Source of the DNA: Agelaius tricolor
Taxonomy: Eukaryota > Chordata > Aves > Passeriformes > Icteridae
Length of the DNA stretch: 64,000 nt
Direction: 5' to 3'
Assembly (NCBI GenBank): GCA_023055355.1
Contig: JALJCS010000001.1
Span: forward strand, 99,991,381-100,055,380
The notes beneath the pieces were generated by a model. That model saw only the letters and a program-made list of their open reading frames with translations. It was not told the origin of the DNA and did no database searches. How positions within the stretch are numbered: the stretch's first letter is position 1; the number at the start of each line of letters is the position of its first letter. The position numbers were made by a program, and so were the translations under genes. Of the stretch, positions 14,030 to 26,000 are shown piece after piece.

Positions 14030-14560
14030 GTCCTGATGAGAAGTGCTGAGGGATCCACTCAGTGCCAGTAGCTCGGTGGGCAGCTGCAGCAGCAGCCACA
14101 GGTTGAGCTCTGGGACAACGAGCCTGAGGTGACAGGTCAGGAACCTCTGACCCTTTGCCCAACAAAGGGCCTGGGGACCTGTGGCCTGGCCAGGGGCACA
14201 GAGACTCAGAGACACTACAGGAACAAGGGTTCCAGACTTTCCTATGCTTGGACAGTAGGAGGATAAAAGTCATGGAGGTCCTTTGTTTGGGGCTCCTCCT
14301 CAGAGGGACCAGCTCAAGCTCGTTGTCTTGTTATTTAGTTACTGGACCAAGATTAAATTATTTTAAGGATTGGTTCATCTGAGACTCTGCTGTGGGAACC
14401 TGGGTTTGAGGCAGCTCAGAAGCCTGGTGTGGCTGTGTGGGGGTGCAGCTGCCAAGGGGCCTCAGTCCCGGCTCAGGTGTGTGACTGTGACTGACAGAGC
14501 GGCTCCCAGAGGGATGGGCAGCTTCCTTAACAAGAGCATCTGTAACTTTTGTTTTTCCTA
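14030..14560 (+). mobile_element. Possible LTR-derived GC-rich segment
   Basis: GC content rises sharply over about 530 bp within AT-rich DNA, as expected for a transposed LTR. On the + strand there is a TATA-like ggataaaagt (about 14260-14269), then a gattaaatta polyadenylation-like signal about 90 bp later (around 14351), then a GC-rich tail, which is the U3-R-U5 order of an LTR. Several short open frames on both strands are by-products of the GC richness. I could not find matching TG/CA ends with a target duplication, so the borders and the family are uncertain. A processed fragment or other repeat is possible. Confidence 0.35.
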
Positions 14561-16099
14561 GGCAAGATATCAGCCCTCATTACTGAATTGATTTCTAATC
14601 CTTCATGCTTCAACACTTAAATTTAACAGAAAAAAAAAATCAAATAGTAGCAATGTATAGATTTTCTTAATTGCTGACTATGATCTAAGCACAAATGCAT
14701 AGTTTAAAAGTACTCTATCAGAATTTTATTAGAGAGTTCCAATTAACAAAACCTTGTCTTTTTTCCTGAATTCTTACTGAGTCTGAAAATGTTTGCAAAC
14801 AAGTGTGTACAATATCTGAGCTGAAAAGTGCAAAGTTAGCCAGGGGTTCTGCAATGGTGGTACCAATTCCTTGAGAGTTGAAGTTGTCATCAGGATAACT
14901 TTCTATTTTGCATACTTTCTGGTTTTTTAATGCAGAAAAAAAATCTGGTTTAAGAAAACTTAAGTGTAATATAAGGCATATTTATTGAATAATATAAGAA
15001 AGGCACTTAACTATGAAATTAAAGTAAAACACAGACATCTTTCAAGTATTTGCAAAGCAAAGGCTTTAATGAGAGAGAGTTTTGATTTGTTTGTTTTTGT
15101 TTTTTTTTCCAGGATCCATAACTTATTTGTTAGGTTCCTTATGACTTTCTTCTGCTCAGTATGATCAAAGTGCACTCTCCAAATTAGCTAAAGTCTGCTT
15201 GATGTTTTATTGTTTATAAGGCACACCAACTGTGATGCCTCATGGTGTTGATTTAATCTCCTGTCACTTCACTTAGCAGATATCAAGTATCACAGACAGT
15301 CAAGGTATAAATTTGCACTTAAAAAGAATACAAGCATTTAGGAACTCCTATGCAGTGCAATGTGCTGGAATATGCCAGCGAAGGAAGGAGAATAGAGCCT
15401 CATCAGCTAAGGCTTTTCTGGCCATGCTTTTTATCTCATTCACATTTGCATTTAAAATATATTTACGATTTGTGGTAACAGCTCTGGAAGCAGAAATGGA
15501 AATCAGTAGTCTGTTCTGACTGTTCTATTCACAGAACTAGAAAATTGGGTGCCCTCCTCTCTGAATATTTAGTGCTCTTTTTTTACAGATCTAAAGCAGC
15601 CATGATGGAGATTATCTGTCATTATGGAGTACTTAGAAATGGACTCCAAAAAGTGCTCCACAAAACTAGTATGTCTAAGTATTGTCTAAATTAAGAAAAT
15701 TAAAGATGATAAATTCTGAAACTGTTAGTCTGAACAAAAATATAAGGCATATCAAAAAGGCTTTGAAGAACAACCAGCACAATGTGTCTTATCTATTAAC
15801 ACATTTTTCCTCTGTATTTCAAGAGCAGGGTGTCAGTGAGCAAGGTTGATTAAAAACATCGAGAAGCCAGGGACATTACAGAAAAACTTTACATCTTTTT
15901 GCAATTTATTCTCTCTTCACTTACAAGAAACTGAGGAAACATTTAGGTTGGATTCCTTCTTTGCATGTGAGTGTTAAAAAAATCCATTTTTGGAAGATAG
16001 ATTATATGAGTGATAGTTGAATAAACAGAGAAAATGAGCATTAGAAATTTTTGATATCTTCAATGACAAGTCAGTTTCAGGCAAGAGACTAAGTATGAT
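14561..16099. other. Non-coding background
   Basis: No gene or recognisable repeat seen. T-rich and A-rich runs are scattered through it. Confidence 0.55.
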
Positions 16100-16830
16100 G
16101 ACAGAAAAGGTTTTAGGATACCTCCAGGAAGCTACAAGCCATAAGACTGATGTCCTCCTGAGTATCAAGTAAGGTAATAGAAAAAATACTTAAGAATAGA
16201 ATTGGTGAACGCACAGCTAAATATTGCCTAGTTAAGAACAATTGACATGTCTGGTTTGGGGTTTTTTTTAAGAGAAATTCTACCCTAAAACTTCTTGGCA
16301 GATTTGGAAGAGTTAGCTGCTGTGTGAATAATGGATTGATGGAAGCTTTCTAAATTTTCAGAGGTCTGCTGCTAAGTCCCATAAAACAGATTTTTAAGGA
16401 GAAGGAACAGCTAGAGGGTAGGAAACAGTAAAACAGTAAATGTTTATTGTAGCTGAAGATCAGTTGTAAAACTCTATAAGCCAGTAAGATTTTTAATGCC
16501 TTGAAAATGGAATAATCAGTGGAATAAGAAACAGTTCACTGAGAAAATCAAGTTGATCAGTTGAAGAACTGATTAACTAGATTAGTAGAAAGAGTCATAG
16601 GATCCTGTGGGATTGTACTATGAAATGGCATAATGAAGTTGAACAAATGTTTGTAATAGTGCACAGGTACAGAAGAAAGATTAAAAAATCCTGGCTTGTT
16701 TTACAGTGACAGACTAAGGAACAATTTTTGGAGTTCATGCCTGATATTTATATAAAGTGTCAACTCAGCATGGAGTAATCATTAAAAAAAACCCAAGTCA
16801 AGTGTTAGAAACTATTAAGAAAATTATTTG
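16100..16830 (+). pseudogene. Old CR1-type LINE polymerase relic (plus)
   Basis: The order of short matches follows an internal CR1-group ORF2: a ccaggaagctacaagcca block (the NYRP region), then aatacttaagaatagaatt with ggtgaacgcaca, then a segment equivalent to the region between RT motifs (gtgaataatgg), then aaattttcaga (the dFQKAF region, near 16360), then gggtaggaaacag, then a distal piece with gtcaactcagcatggagtaatc (around 16760). No frame is open through it and indels are frequent, so it is far older than the bird 3'-truncated CR1 copies nearby. It resembles CR1 lineages shared across reptiles more than the young bird subfamilies. The match is by eye and the ends are approximate. Confidence 0.6.
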
Positions 16831-18405
16831 AATATTCTATAGTATCAAAGATATAGTATAGGTGTTTGTATCTTCCTTGAAGTTTCTGTCTGCCCATCTC
16901 TGTTTACAGAGATGGGATAGAATAGTGACTGATGAGAGAAGATCAAATTTATTAGTGTAAAAGGCATCAAAGCTGTATCAGAGCTGAAAAATAGTAGGAG
17001 ACTAGCAGAGAGATTTGTATGTTTGGTCTGTTCTTGCCTTTCTATAAACATTCATTTAAAGGACTTCTGGAGAATGAAAACTCCTGAAATCAAACAGTTG
17101 TCACACTTCTTGTGATAAAATTTGGAGTTTCATCCTCATTTTGACAAAAATCTTGGTTTTCATAAATCAGTGTTAAACAAAAAATACAAACAAACAATTT
17201 TGGGCTTGTCCAAGTGCAATTCAGTAGTTGATTTATTTTACCTTGACATGCTAACATAGTCTGTCCCTTTTACAGTAACATTAATAGTTTTATAGTTTTG
17301 CTTCTGCTTTAAAGAAGACTTGTTTGAAAGCCTGTTACTCACTTCCTTTAAGATCCTTGCAACACTGCTGTGAACAATTGATTATATAATACTCTCCCCT
17401 ACCTTTATTTTTTTTCCATTAGTAGTTCAAAGAAGGCATAAAATCAGTTGAAGTCTATTCCTAGAGATAACTTCTGAAATTGGGATTTTCACATGGCAGG
17501 GCATATGGCTTTATTGTTTCACAAGTTGATTTCTTCTCTCCCACAGCCCCTGGAGCAGAGGTTTCCAGGCAAGAGATAATTTTTGCAAAAACTTGGAACA
17601 AGTGTTCCAGGAGTCTTGCTCTTAACCAATACAATGATTAAGAAACTGAAAAGTGTGTCATGAAGCCTGGGACTTATTTTATTTTCCTTTTCTAAAAATT
17701 TGATCTTGTTAGAGAAACAGAGCTTAAAATTTTGGCTTCCTTGTGACAGCAAGAATGTAGTACTTGTCCCAAGTCTTGACAGCTGTTGAGATACAGTTAA
17801 TGTCAAAAAAAGCTCATATTCTCTTTCTCTGCAGAAAATCCTGCAGAGTAGGTTTGCCTAGTGGAAAGGGAATACAGAGAGTTAACTAAGGCAGGGCGAA
17901 TGAAAGAATTACACCACACAGAAAATTTTTATATGTTTGGTCAGTTAAAGTCACAAATTTAATATGCCAATTAAGCTTTTTTTTTTTAAAAATAAGGAAC
18001 AAGGTAAAATCATCAGTGTCAGATTTGAAAGTTAGCTATGTAGCTATTCTGGTTTCAGTATTTGTTCTGAAATTGTCCTTGACAGCTGAGGTGAGTAAAC
18101 CTTGTTATATAAATCATTATGAGCATTTTGAACTCCCTCAGGGTGGTTACAGAACTGTAGATGAAAAGGGCTTATTCAGTCAAACACAAACCTGTTCTTC
18201 AAGGTTTCAGGATTTCTACTGAAATCACTTTGGAAAATGAAAAGCAAATGTAGCTCTTAAAAACAGCCAACAAACTATCCACACCTAACAAAAAAGACTC
18301 TAGTGTTCCTACTCTTCCAGGATTTTTTTGGTCTATTTCGTATTTGAAAAGTTACTGCTTTCCTGTTTGTCTTTTATGTTTATTTCATAACGTGGCTGTG
18401 CTTGT
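16831..18405. other. Non-coding background
   Basis: No gene seen. It contains a perfect 10-bp hairpin (16893-16916), listed separately. The frame 17519-17806 (minus) has no protein-like features. Confidence 0.55.
16893..16916. repeat. Perfect 10-bp inverted repeat, 4-nt loop
   Basis: Arms CCCATCTCTG and CAGAGATGGG are exact complements around a TTTA loop. It could form a stem in DNA or RNA. No run of T follows, and bird DNA does not use bacterial-type terminators, so function is unknown. Confidence 0.8.
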
Positions 18406-18838
18406 CACAGAATCATAGATTCACAGAATCATTAGGGCTGGAAGGGATCCCTGCAGATCATACAGTCCAATCCCACTGCCAAGGCAGGGTCACCTGGAAC
18501 AGGTGACAAAGGAACACATGCAGGTGGATTTTGATTGTCTCCACAGAGGGAAATTCCATGACCTCTATGGGCAGCCTGTTCCAGTGCTGTGCCACCCTCA
18601 GTGAGAAGAAGTCCTTATTCATGCTGAGGTGGAACTTCTTGTGTTTTAATTTGTGGCTGTTGCTCCTCATTCTGTCACTGGGCACCACAAAAAGTCTGGC
18701 ACCATCCTCTTGGCATCTGCCTTTGAGATATTTATATGCTTTAGTGAGATCCTCTCTCAGGCTTCTCTTCCCTAGACTCAGTCACCAGACTGTAGTGCCA
18801 ACTCTAATCTTTCTTTGTGAACTTCTAAAGAGCATTAC
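18406..18838 (-). mobile_element. CR1 LINE 3' half-kilobase (minus)
   Basis: The + strand begins with a doubled cacagaatca tail unit followed by gggctggaagggatcc, which is the complement of the CR1 3' end, so the element runs on the minus strand with its 3' end at 18406. The minus frame 18688-18458 gives a decayed C-terminal ORF2 piece with NRLPIEV, the conserved NRLP-x-EV segment just before the CR1 stop. The 5' side fades out past the block gcttctcttccc near 18770-18835. This is a typical 5'-truncated bird copy. Confidence 0.92.
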
Positions 18839-19359
18839 TCTTTGAAATATTTAGTGTTGTGTGACTTGACAAGGGAGTTGACTGTGTATTGTGTGCTACA
18901 GCAATTTCACATCTCTCATAGGATAGGTGAGAAGTATCCATATAATCTGATCATCAACAGGCAGCAGAAGTAGATTTTGATAATTTAAGGTTAATAAGTG
19001 GGCTAAAATGCAACTAATGGCTAATTAGCTGTATGCATGAGCAATTGAAACCCAGACATCTTTAAAATAATTCGTCTGTTTCGCTCCTTAAATAAGTGTC
19101 AATGTGAAAATGCTCAGAATGTAAATAATTCCAGGTCCACACAGTAACAGAGGATGATTACTAAATCTCTCATAGGGAGAAGATAGCAGTAGTTCATGAT
19201 ATTGGCTTCATGTATGCTCGGGAAAAGTTTAGTAAACCCTAATCATCACTATGCTATATTTCTTGATGTTCCAATAAAGTTTGTTGCCTACCAGAAAGGT
19301 AAAAAAAAATCTGAATTTGTCTCAAACGTAATGTTACATTGAAATTCTAATTTAAGTGA
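18839..19359. other. Non-coding background between CR1 pieces
   Basis: Nothing recognisable in about 520 bp. Confidence 0.55.
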
Positions 19360-19431
19360 AATCACAGAAATGTAGAATCATTTTGTTTATAAAAGACCGC
19401 TAACATCATGGATCACTTTGCTCAACATAGA
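19360..19431 (-). mobile_element. Short CR1 3'-tail fragment (minus)
   Basis: The string aatcacagaaatgtagaatc followed by a degraded gg-ttggaaaagacc block (here tttataaaagaccgc) and aacatcatgga matches the complement of the last 70 bp of CR1. It is short and diverged. It is a separate insertion from the 18.4-kb copy, since both have their own tail in the same orientation. Confidence 0.6.
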
Positions 19432-22400
19432 AATCCTGGTTTAGGCTTTGAAAATACAGCATCTTTATATGGCAGTGAATACCCACTGTATAAACCTACA
19501 TTTTAAGAAGAAATTATTTTTTGCTGGGAGTTGTTGAAAACTTCTTATGAAGCTCTGTGCTTGCAATACTTCTTTACTCTATATTTGTCATATCATTAAT
19601 GTTTCATGAATGCCCAAATTCTTAGTAATTTTTTTTTCACAGGGTTGACTTTTGTTAGTCTTTATTTGTGGAACTCCTCCTTCCTTGCAGTGTTTCTGCT
19701 CATTAGTAGTGCAGTAGAATGGCAAAAGCTTATGGATGTTTCCTCTTTGCTGTTGGGAGTCATCCCTCTAAGTATAAACTATGAACAAAGAAGATGAAGC
19801 CTCTGTCATCACTAAGTTAATCTCTACATTAAAGAACCTGTCTTTGAGCACAGTAAACTTTGGTTAAACTCTTTTTGAAGGTAGAGAGGGAAAGGAGACA
19901 AACTGAATGTCAGGGAAATAGGATAAATGTTCACTGACTTAAATGAAAAAAGCTATTCATGTAAGCAATCACTAGGGAAAATACTCCAAAATATAGAAAT
20001 TTAAGTACTCTTGGGATCTTGCAGAGTGAAAAATATGAGAAATTAGATAGTGTTTTGACTTATAACAAGCTATGAGTTGAGCCAATATATTTTCTCAAGT
20101 GGATGTTCTCAGTGGTATTTTGGAAGTCAAGGAGAAGTATTGAGTGCTTTATCTGCTCACAGACTTATTAATTAGAGTGAATGAGTGGGTTTTGGGGGGC
20201 AGATAGGATGGAGGTAAAGAAAGGTATGGTGCCAGGAAGAGGTATGGTGCAAGAAAGGCATGGTGCAAGAAAGGAAAGATAGTCTGGGCTTTTTAGACTG
20301 CCCCCCTTCCGCACTTATTTATTCAGTGTTTCTATCCCTTGTCTCTGTCTCTCTCTCTCTGAATCTGTCTTCTGCTACAACTTTCTGATCAAAAGTTAAT
20401 CAATTTATTCTCAGTATAGAGTATCTTAAAATCATGTAATTTCTGATACTGATGACCCTATACCCCTGTTGCAAATAAACAAGTGGTCCTCCTTCAAGAG
20501 TCAGCTGAATTGGCTTTCATTTTGAAGTACATTTTAGCATCAGGATGTGCCATTCTTTTTTTTGTGCAATAATGCTTCAAAGTGTAACTCTTTGTAAAGT
20601 ACCATATAAAACTGAGATTGAAATTTATTGTCAACAACTTTAAAAAAGTCAACAAAACCCTAAAAAACCCTACACAGCAGTTTATTTCAGAGCTATGAAA
20701 CACTGATATTTATCCTGTAACCTTCAGATCCAGCAGAAAGCACTTTCATATCTTATTTTTTATTATCCATTGGCTTTAGAAAAATTCAGTAAATATTATA
20801 TGACCAAAGAATATTTGTATAAATATTCAGATTCTGTTTGTATGTTTGTATATAAAGGATGAACTACCATTTGTCCAAACATCTAAACAATGAAAAAATC
20901 CACTCATATTCTTAGCATTTGAAAAAAACCCACAGCTATTGCACTTGAATAGGCCATTAACAATTGAATTAATTTTTAAATAATTTTTTGAGAATGCTAC
21001 TTGTGTAATTTTCAATTTAATAGAGACAACAGGATTGCATGAAAATGTTCAGCCAATCAGTTGCCAATACCTACTTTATGCTGCCCAGTAAGTTTAGATT
21101 TAGATTTTTTGTTTTACATTTCAATTGCTTGCATATTTCCAGAGAGGTTTAGTTATTCATATTTCAGACTTACTCACTGAAATGAGAAAGTATTAGGATT
21201 ATGCCAATGTTAAGTGACAGTAAATTATATTTTTTGGCAAACACAGTAAAATTCTATAAAAAGAACATGGAGTTGCAAGGGCTTTTTTATTGTTTGTGAT
21301 TTTTTAACTTGACCTAATTTCCAGGTAGCATCTATCTTTTAATAGAAAACAACACAGAGAACCCTTTAATATATACTGTTTTCATTTTTTTGTTATTTTT
21401 TCACAAGGGTAGAGGGAAACAAACCTCCCTTCTAATAGCTCAAGTATCACATTCTGTGAATGCTGTCTTTTCTTGGTTGCTTAAAGCAGAAATTGTGATT
21501 GCCAGCAGTACCATTCTTTTTTCCCATTTCACAATACAAGAATGAATTAGAAATGGAATACTCAAGCAACTCTAGTTCTTACTATTCTTTCAATTTATAT
21601 GAGATGATATTCATCACCCTAGTAGAGCTCAATACTTTTACAATCTAAATAGGCCTCAACTAAAATGTAATAATTTATGGCATCTGATATGAAAAGGATT
21701 TTGAAACCTACATAAATTTGCTAGTATGCCTGTGCAATAATGCTTCATAGATCCAAAATTCTGAAACCTAATTTGTTCTTTACTTTAGTTATTGCCTTTA
21801 AAAAAGGAGGGGGGCTGGGAGGAGATGACTATTTCCAACGGTATTAGCTAAGGAATACAAGTAGAAATGTATTTAGGAGAACTTTCCAAACTTCTTAAAA
21901 TCAGTTTCATATAATGCATTTAACAACTCTGTAAATCTGAGTGATAGATTGCAGTTCATTATTTTTCTCAAAGTACGTACTACCATATTTTTAAAAATAT
22001 ATTTTAAAGCTTAACATGCTGGAGAATAGCCATGCTACTGCTTAGGTCCTGGAAGAGGTGAGGGAAGTTTGAAGAATCTGTGGCTTTGATTACCTCTGGA
22101 AAGTTAGATGTGGTTCCATGCAGGCAGAGGACATAATGTTACATACTGTCCTGAATGTTTTGTAGCCATCAGTTACCTTCTCTTTTCTACAACAGAGAAG
22201 AACATTCATAAAGAAAATGTGTCACGGTGATACTGAACAACATCTGAAAAACTACAGTTGCAGTGGCCCAATCAACAATTTTCTGGTTGCAAATATACAC
22301 AGTAGAAATGGAATTAATGTACACAAATTGTTTAAATTTCTTATGCCTCTTTCCTGTGGCAGAGGAGATCATTACTCTGACTGCAAGTAAAGAATATTAA

Positions 22401-22702
22401 TTCAAGATTTGACTAGTGTACTAAAGAGGCGCCCTTCTCAGAGGATAAGCTCTCTAAGTATCTGTGGGATATTATGCAGAAGACTGGCATAGGCTATATT
22501 AAAAGAGGTTGCTAAGCTCTGCTGATTTTGTGAGGTGATATTATTACATGTAGTCAGAGTGAAAAACATAGTTTCAACAACTGTTGTTACAGCTTAAAAG
22601 ACAGAATAATTTTGTGTTATAAATAGTGTGGTAGGTCTGCTTAATATTTGAGTTCTAGGAGGTTTTACATGTCCAGAAATGTCTCAAAAGTGTGAATTCC
22701 AG
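19432..22702. other. Non-coding background
   Basis: No gene seen. It contains a small tandem repeat at 20217-20278. Frames at 20494-20703 and 22187-22372 have no protein-like features. Confidence 0.55.
20217..20278. repeat. Imperfect 16-17 bp tandem repeat, about 3.5 copies
   Basis: Units of the form aagaaaggtatggtgc recur at 20217, 20234 and 20251 with a partial fourth copy from 20267. It is a small minisatellite. Confidence 0.75.
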
Positions 22703-23095
22703 AAATCATGGAATCAGAGAATATGCTGAGATGGAAGGGACCCATCAGGATCATCAAGTCCATCTCCTGGCCCTGTGCATGACACCCAAGAATCAAACCA
22801 TGTGCCTGAGAGTTGTCCAAACACTTCTTGAACACTGTCAGGCTTGCTGCTGTGACCACTTCTCTGGGAAGCCTGTTCCAGCGCCCAACCACCCTCTGGG
22901 TGAAAAACCTTTTCCTGATATCCAGTCCAAACCTCCCTGACTCAGCTTCATGCTGTTTCCTTGACTCTTGTCACTGGTCACAAGAGTAAAGAGATGGTAC
23001 CAGCCCCTCTGCTTCTGCTCATGAAGGTGTTGAAGAGAACAATGAGGTCTCCCCTCAGGCTCCTCTTCTCTAGGCTGAACAAACTGAATGACCTT
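22703..23095 (-). mobile_element. CR1 LINE 3' fragment (minus), subfamily A
   Basis: The + strand starts with a decayed tail (aatcatggaatcagagaat) then gatggaagggaccc, followed by caccctctgggtgaaaaacc, cttgtcactggtcac and cttctctaggctgaac, all in the order of the complement of CR1. The minus frame from 22892 carries WNRLPREV, the conserved ORF2 C-terminal segment, with little damage. It shares several blocks with the plus-strand copy at 33.3 kb, including the same ggtttttcacccagagggtg core, so both belong to one subfamily. Confidence 0.93.
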
Positions 23096-26000
23096 CTTCT
23101 TTGAAAAAGGGATACAATTGTGAGGAGCAAACTTATAACCATACAAGTAATGCTAAAACTTAAGCTTGAGGAGGTTTTGCTATAAACATTGAAATTACAG
23201 AGAAAGGCAGGGCTGTGTAAATGAAGCGGCTGTGTTTTACACAGAGGTAGCTAGATTAGTCAGGAGGGAGTTTGAATACAAGGCTGTGCAGAAGTCAAAA
23301 GAAGCACACACTTAGAAGAAGTAGTGCTGCCACTCCACTTAGTGTGCTGGTGTATGTAAAGTAGAAACAGTGAAATTAAATTATTGTAAAAGCCTGTAAC
23401 AGGAAAACACGCTGGGCTGCAGCTCTGCTGAGAAGAACCTGGATGTCTGCAAGCTGACTGTGAGCCAGCAGTGTGCTGGTGGTGGTGGTATGTGTCCCAT
23501 GTTCTTGTGCTGTCCCTCTCATGTCCATCTTCCTGAAAATTCTGATGGTGTCATTATGGTGGGTACTCTTGGGGAGAAAATTCCAATGGCATTCTTATCA
23601 CCTCATTTCCCCCCCCCCCACTCACCCCTTCTTCAACCTAGCAGTTGTATTTTCTGTTTTGCATTAGAGAACAACAATGTGTATATTGCATATGTAAATA
23701 TATGTGCACAACATATATTTACACAATATATGTGCACAACAAAATGCACATACACAGCTTAACCAGTTAGTGAGCAGCACCTGTCCATGACCAGAGCATG
23801 TTCTAGTCAATGCTAACAGCATCATCAGCATGAACAATCCATAAGGAGTGTGAGCAGTTCCTAATGAAAACTGCATGGCTATTGTGGTAAAGCTTATGCA
23901 ACGGAAAGGATGCCCAAGGAGTGATGCTCATCTGAGCATGTGTTAAGTCTACATTCTTGGAGGTAAAATTTTCAGATATGTACCTAATATACTGGTCTTT
24001 GTCCATCACTGTGCAGATTCCAAGTATTTCTTCAGTAATTTCTTTTTTCCTTTCACCCTTTGGAATTGTGGCTTTCTGTGCAGTCGTGGTTATATGACAG
24101 CATTTCGTCTTAAAGAGTGCACAGGTTCTATTTCGAGAAAATTACTGGAATAAAAGTGCAGTATTGCTTCTGAAGAAAGTAGCTGCAGATTCTTAATTGC
24201 ACAAGTGAGAAAAACTGATTTATTGTGATTTTTTTTATCTGTACCATTTTCAATGCACTTTATAATCTTTACATTTCAAGTGCATAAAAAAAATTACAAA
24301 ATGAGTATACTGTATGGGCTCAGGACAATTAAAAAGCATTACTCCATTGTTTAGATTTAACACTGAACCTAAAGTTCATTTCTCATCTTCCCAAAGACAA
24401 TTTTTAATATCTACCATAGCAAGTCCTATCCTGGGAGAATAGAACAGTAGATATTGACTAGAAATATTTTAAAATGTAGAAATTAAACTAGTGCATTTCC
24501 TACTAGTTTTCCTTGATTAGCAGATATAGACTTAAAATAATGCCCTTTTTTTTTCTGTTGGAAAATGGTGAATGCATTATTAACATTTTTCATGTCACCC
24601 ATAGCTTTCTAGACCTTTCTCCTACTATTCTTCCATTCTTCCTACTCCATTTAGTAAGAAGGGGTTCATCCTTCTATGTTGTTTTCCCATTTCTATACTG
24701 CCAATCTATGAGATGCTGGACCAGACCACTGAGTATTCACAGTAGTGGGACATCACCAGTACATGAGCCTAATGAGACCTTCCTGTTTCTTTGTCTTGTT
24801 GTTCTGTAAGTCAATATTGCAAAAGCCTTCTACATTATTTTCAGTTCATTTGATGTAATAGGCATCAGCTCAGGAACTTAAACCATTGCTAAAACTGAAG
24901 GGGTAAAGGTACCTCTATGGGTTGAGAGTTATTTTAGCTTTTACTGCGAAGGCTGAAGAGTCATAGTGGGCATCTGATCTTAAAAACAGAATAAAGTGGA
25001 AGTTCATAGTTGTTTTTTTCACTGTGACTTTTACTGCACTTTATAAATTATAATTCACTGTAGAAATATATTTAGTAACTGTTTTATGCCAGGTTTTACT
25101 GGTTTATGACAATGTTTATGATCAAATTTCTCCTTAATCCTTAATAATTCCTATTATAAATCTAGGTAAATTATATGTGTGCACATGTGTAGAAAATTAT
25201 TTTTCTTTTCTTGCCTCCAGAAGGACACAGAAGTAGGCATTATGCAATTTATCAACCTCTCTTTGTCAGGATCAGGTTCTTCTCCGTCAAGACTCCCAAT
25301 CCTTTGCTCTCATGATCAGACCATTATTTTCAGTGACTCTCTTTATCATTTCCAGGTCTTCATTAGAGGCAGGATAGACATGAGATTCTTTATTTTGAGC
25401 AATAAAATGTCCCAGGAAGAGTGAGATTTAAATCTAAGCTCTCAGAATTCAAAGACAGGCATAATCAGTATTGATGCAAGTATTTGCATACAGTTTGTTT
25501 AAAAGCAGCCTTTAAATAGGATGAGAGATTTCAATTAGGGCAACTGACTTCTTGCTCTGAAAAACAAAACTAGAGAGAATGTTTTTGCCTCCTTCCCCTC
25601 TTCCACATCCACACAGATCAAAGTTCCAAGAGAAAAGTGTTCAAACCAGAACACAAGTGAAGCTGTGGGAGGTAATGATAGCATTTCTAGCTTCTTTGAA
25701 AAAGAGAGAAATACAGTTAGTGTTGAACAATGTCTAGCCACTGGAAGATACTAAAGCAGGAACATACTAGATCATAGCCCTGTTGTGTTTTATGTATGTC
25801 CTCCAGTCATGAATCAGATGTTGGATCATCCCTAGAAGCGTTTCAATGTTGGCTTTTCCAAAATGGTCCAGTTTCAGTACCGCTCTTCTTCAAGTTGATG
25901 AGAAACTTGTATTGGGTTTCTTTTTGTACCAGAGATTTGGCACTGAGCACTTTAACAGTTCATGGCTAGTCCTCATCTCACTGCAGAAAAGTAATGATTC

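Noticed and set aside
14030..14560. Host gene exon with CpG promoter
   Set aside because: No splice-consistent frame and the signal order fits an LTR better; CpG density is modest.
16893..16916. Hairpin as transcription terminator
   Set aside because: Intrinsic hairpin terminators are bacterial; the window is a bird nuclear genome and no T run follows.
25829..25860. Possible CR1 3' piece (atccctagaagcgtttcaa)
   Set aside because: Only about 30 bp resemble CR1 and the following sequence does not continue the match.
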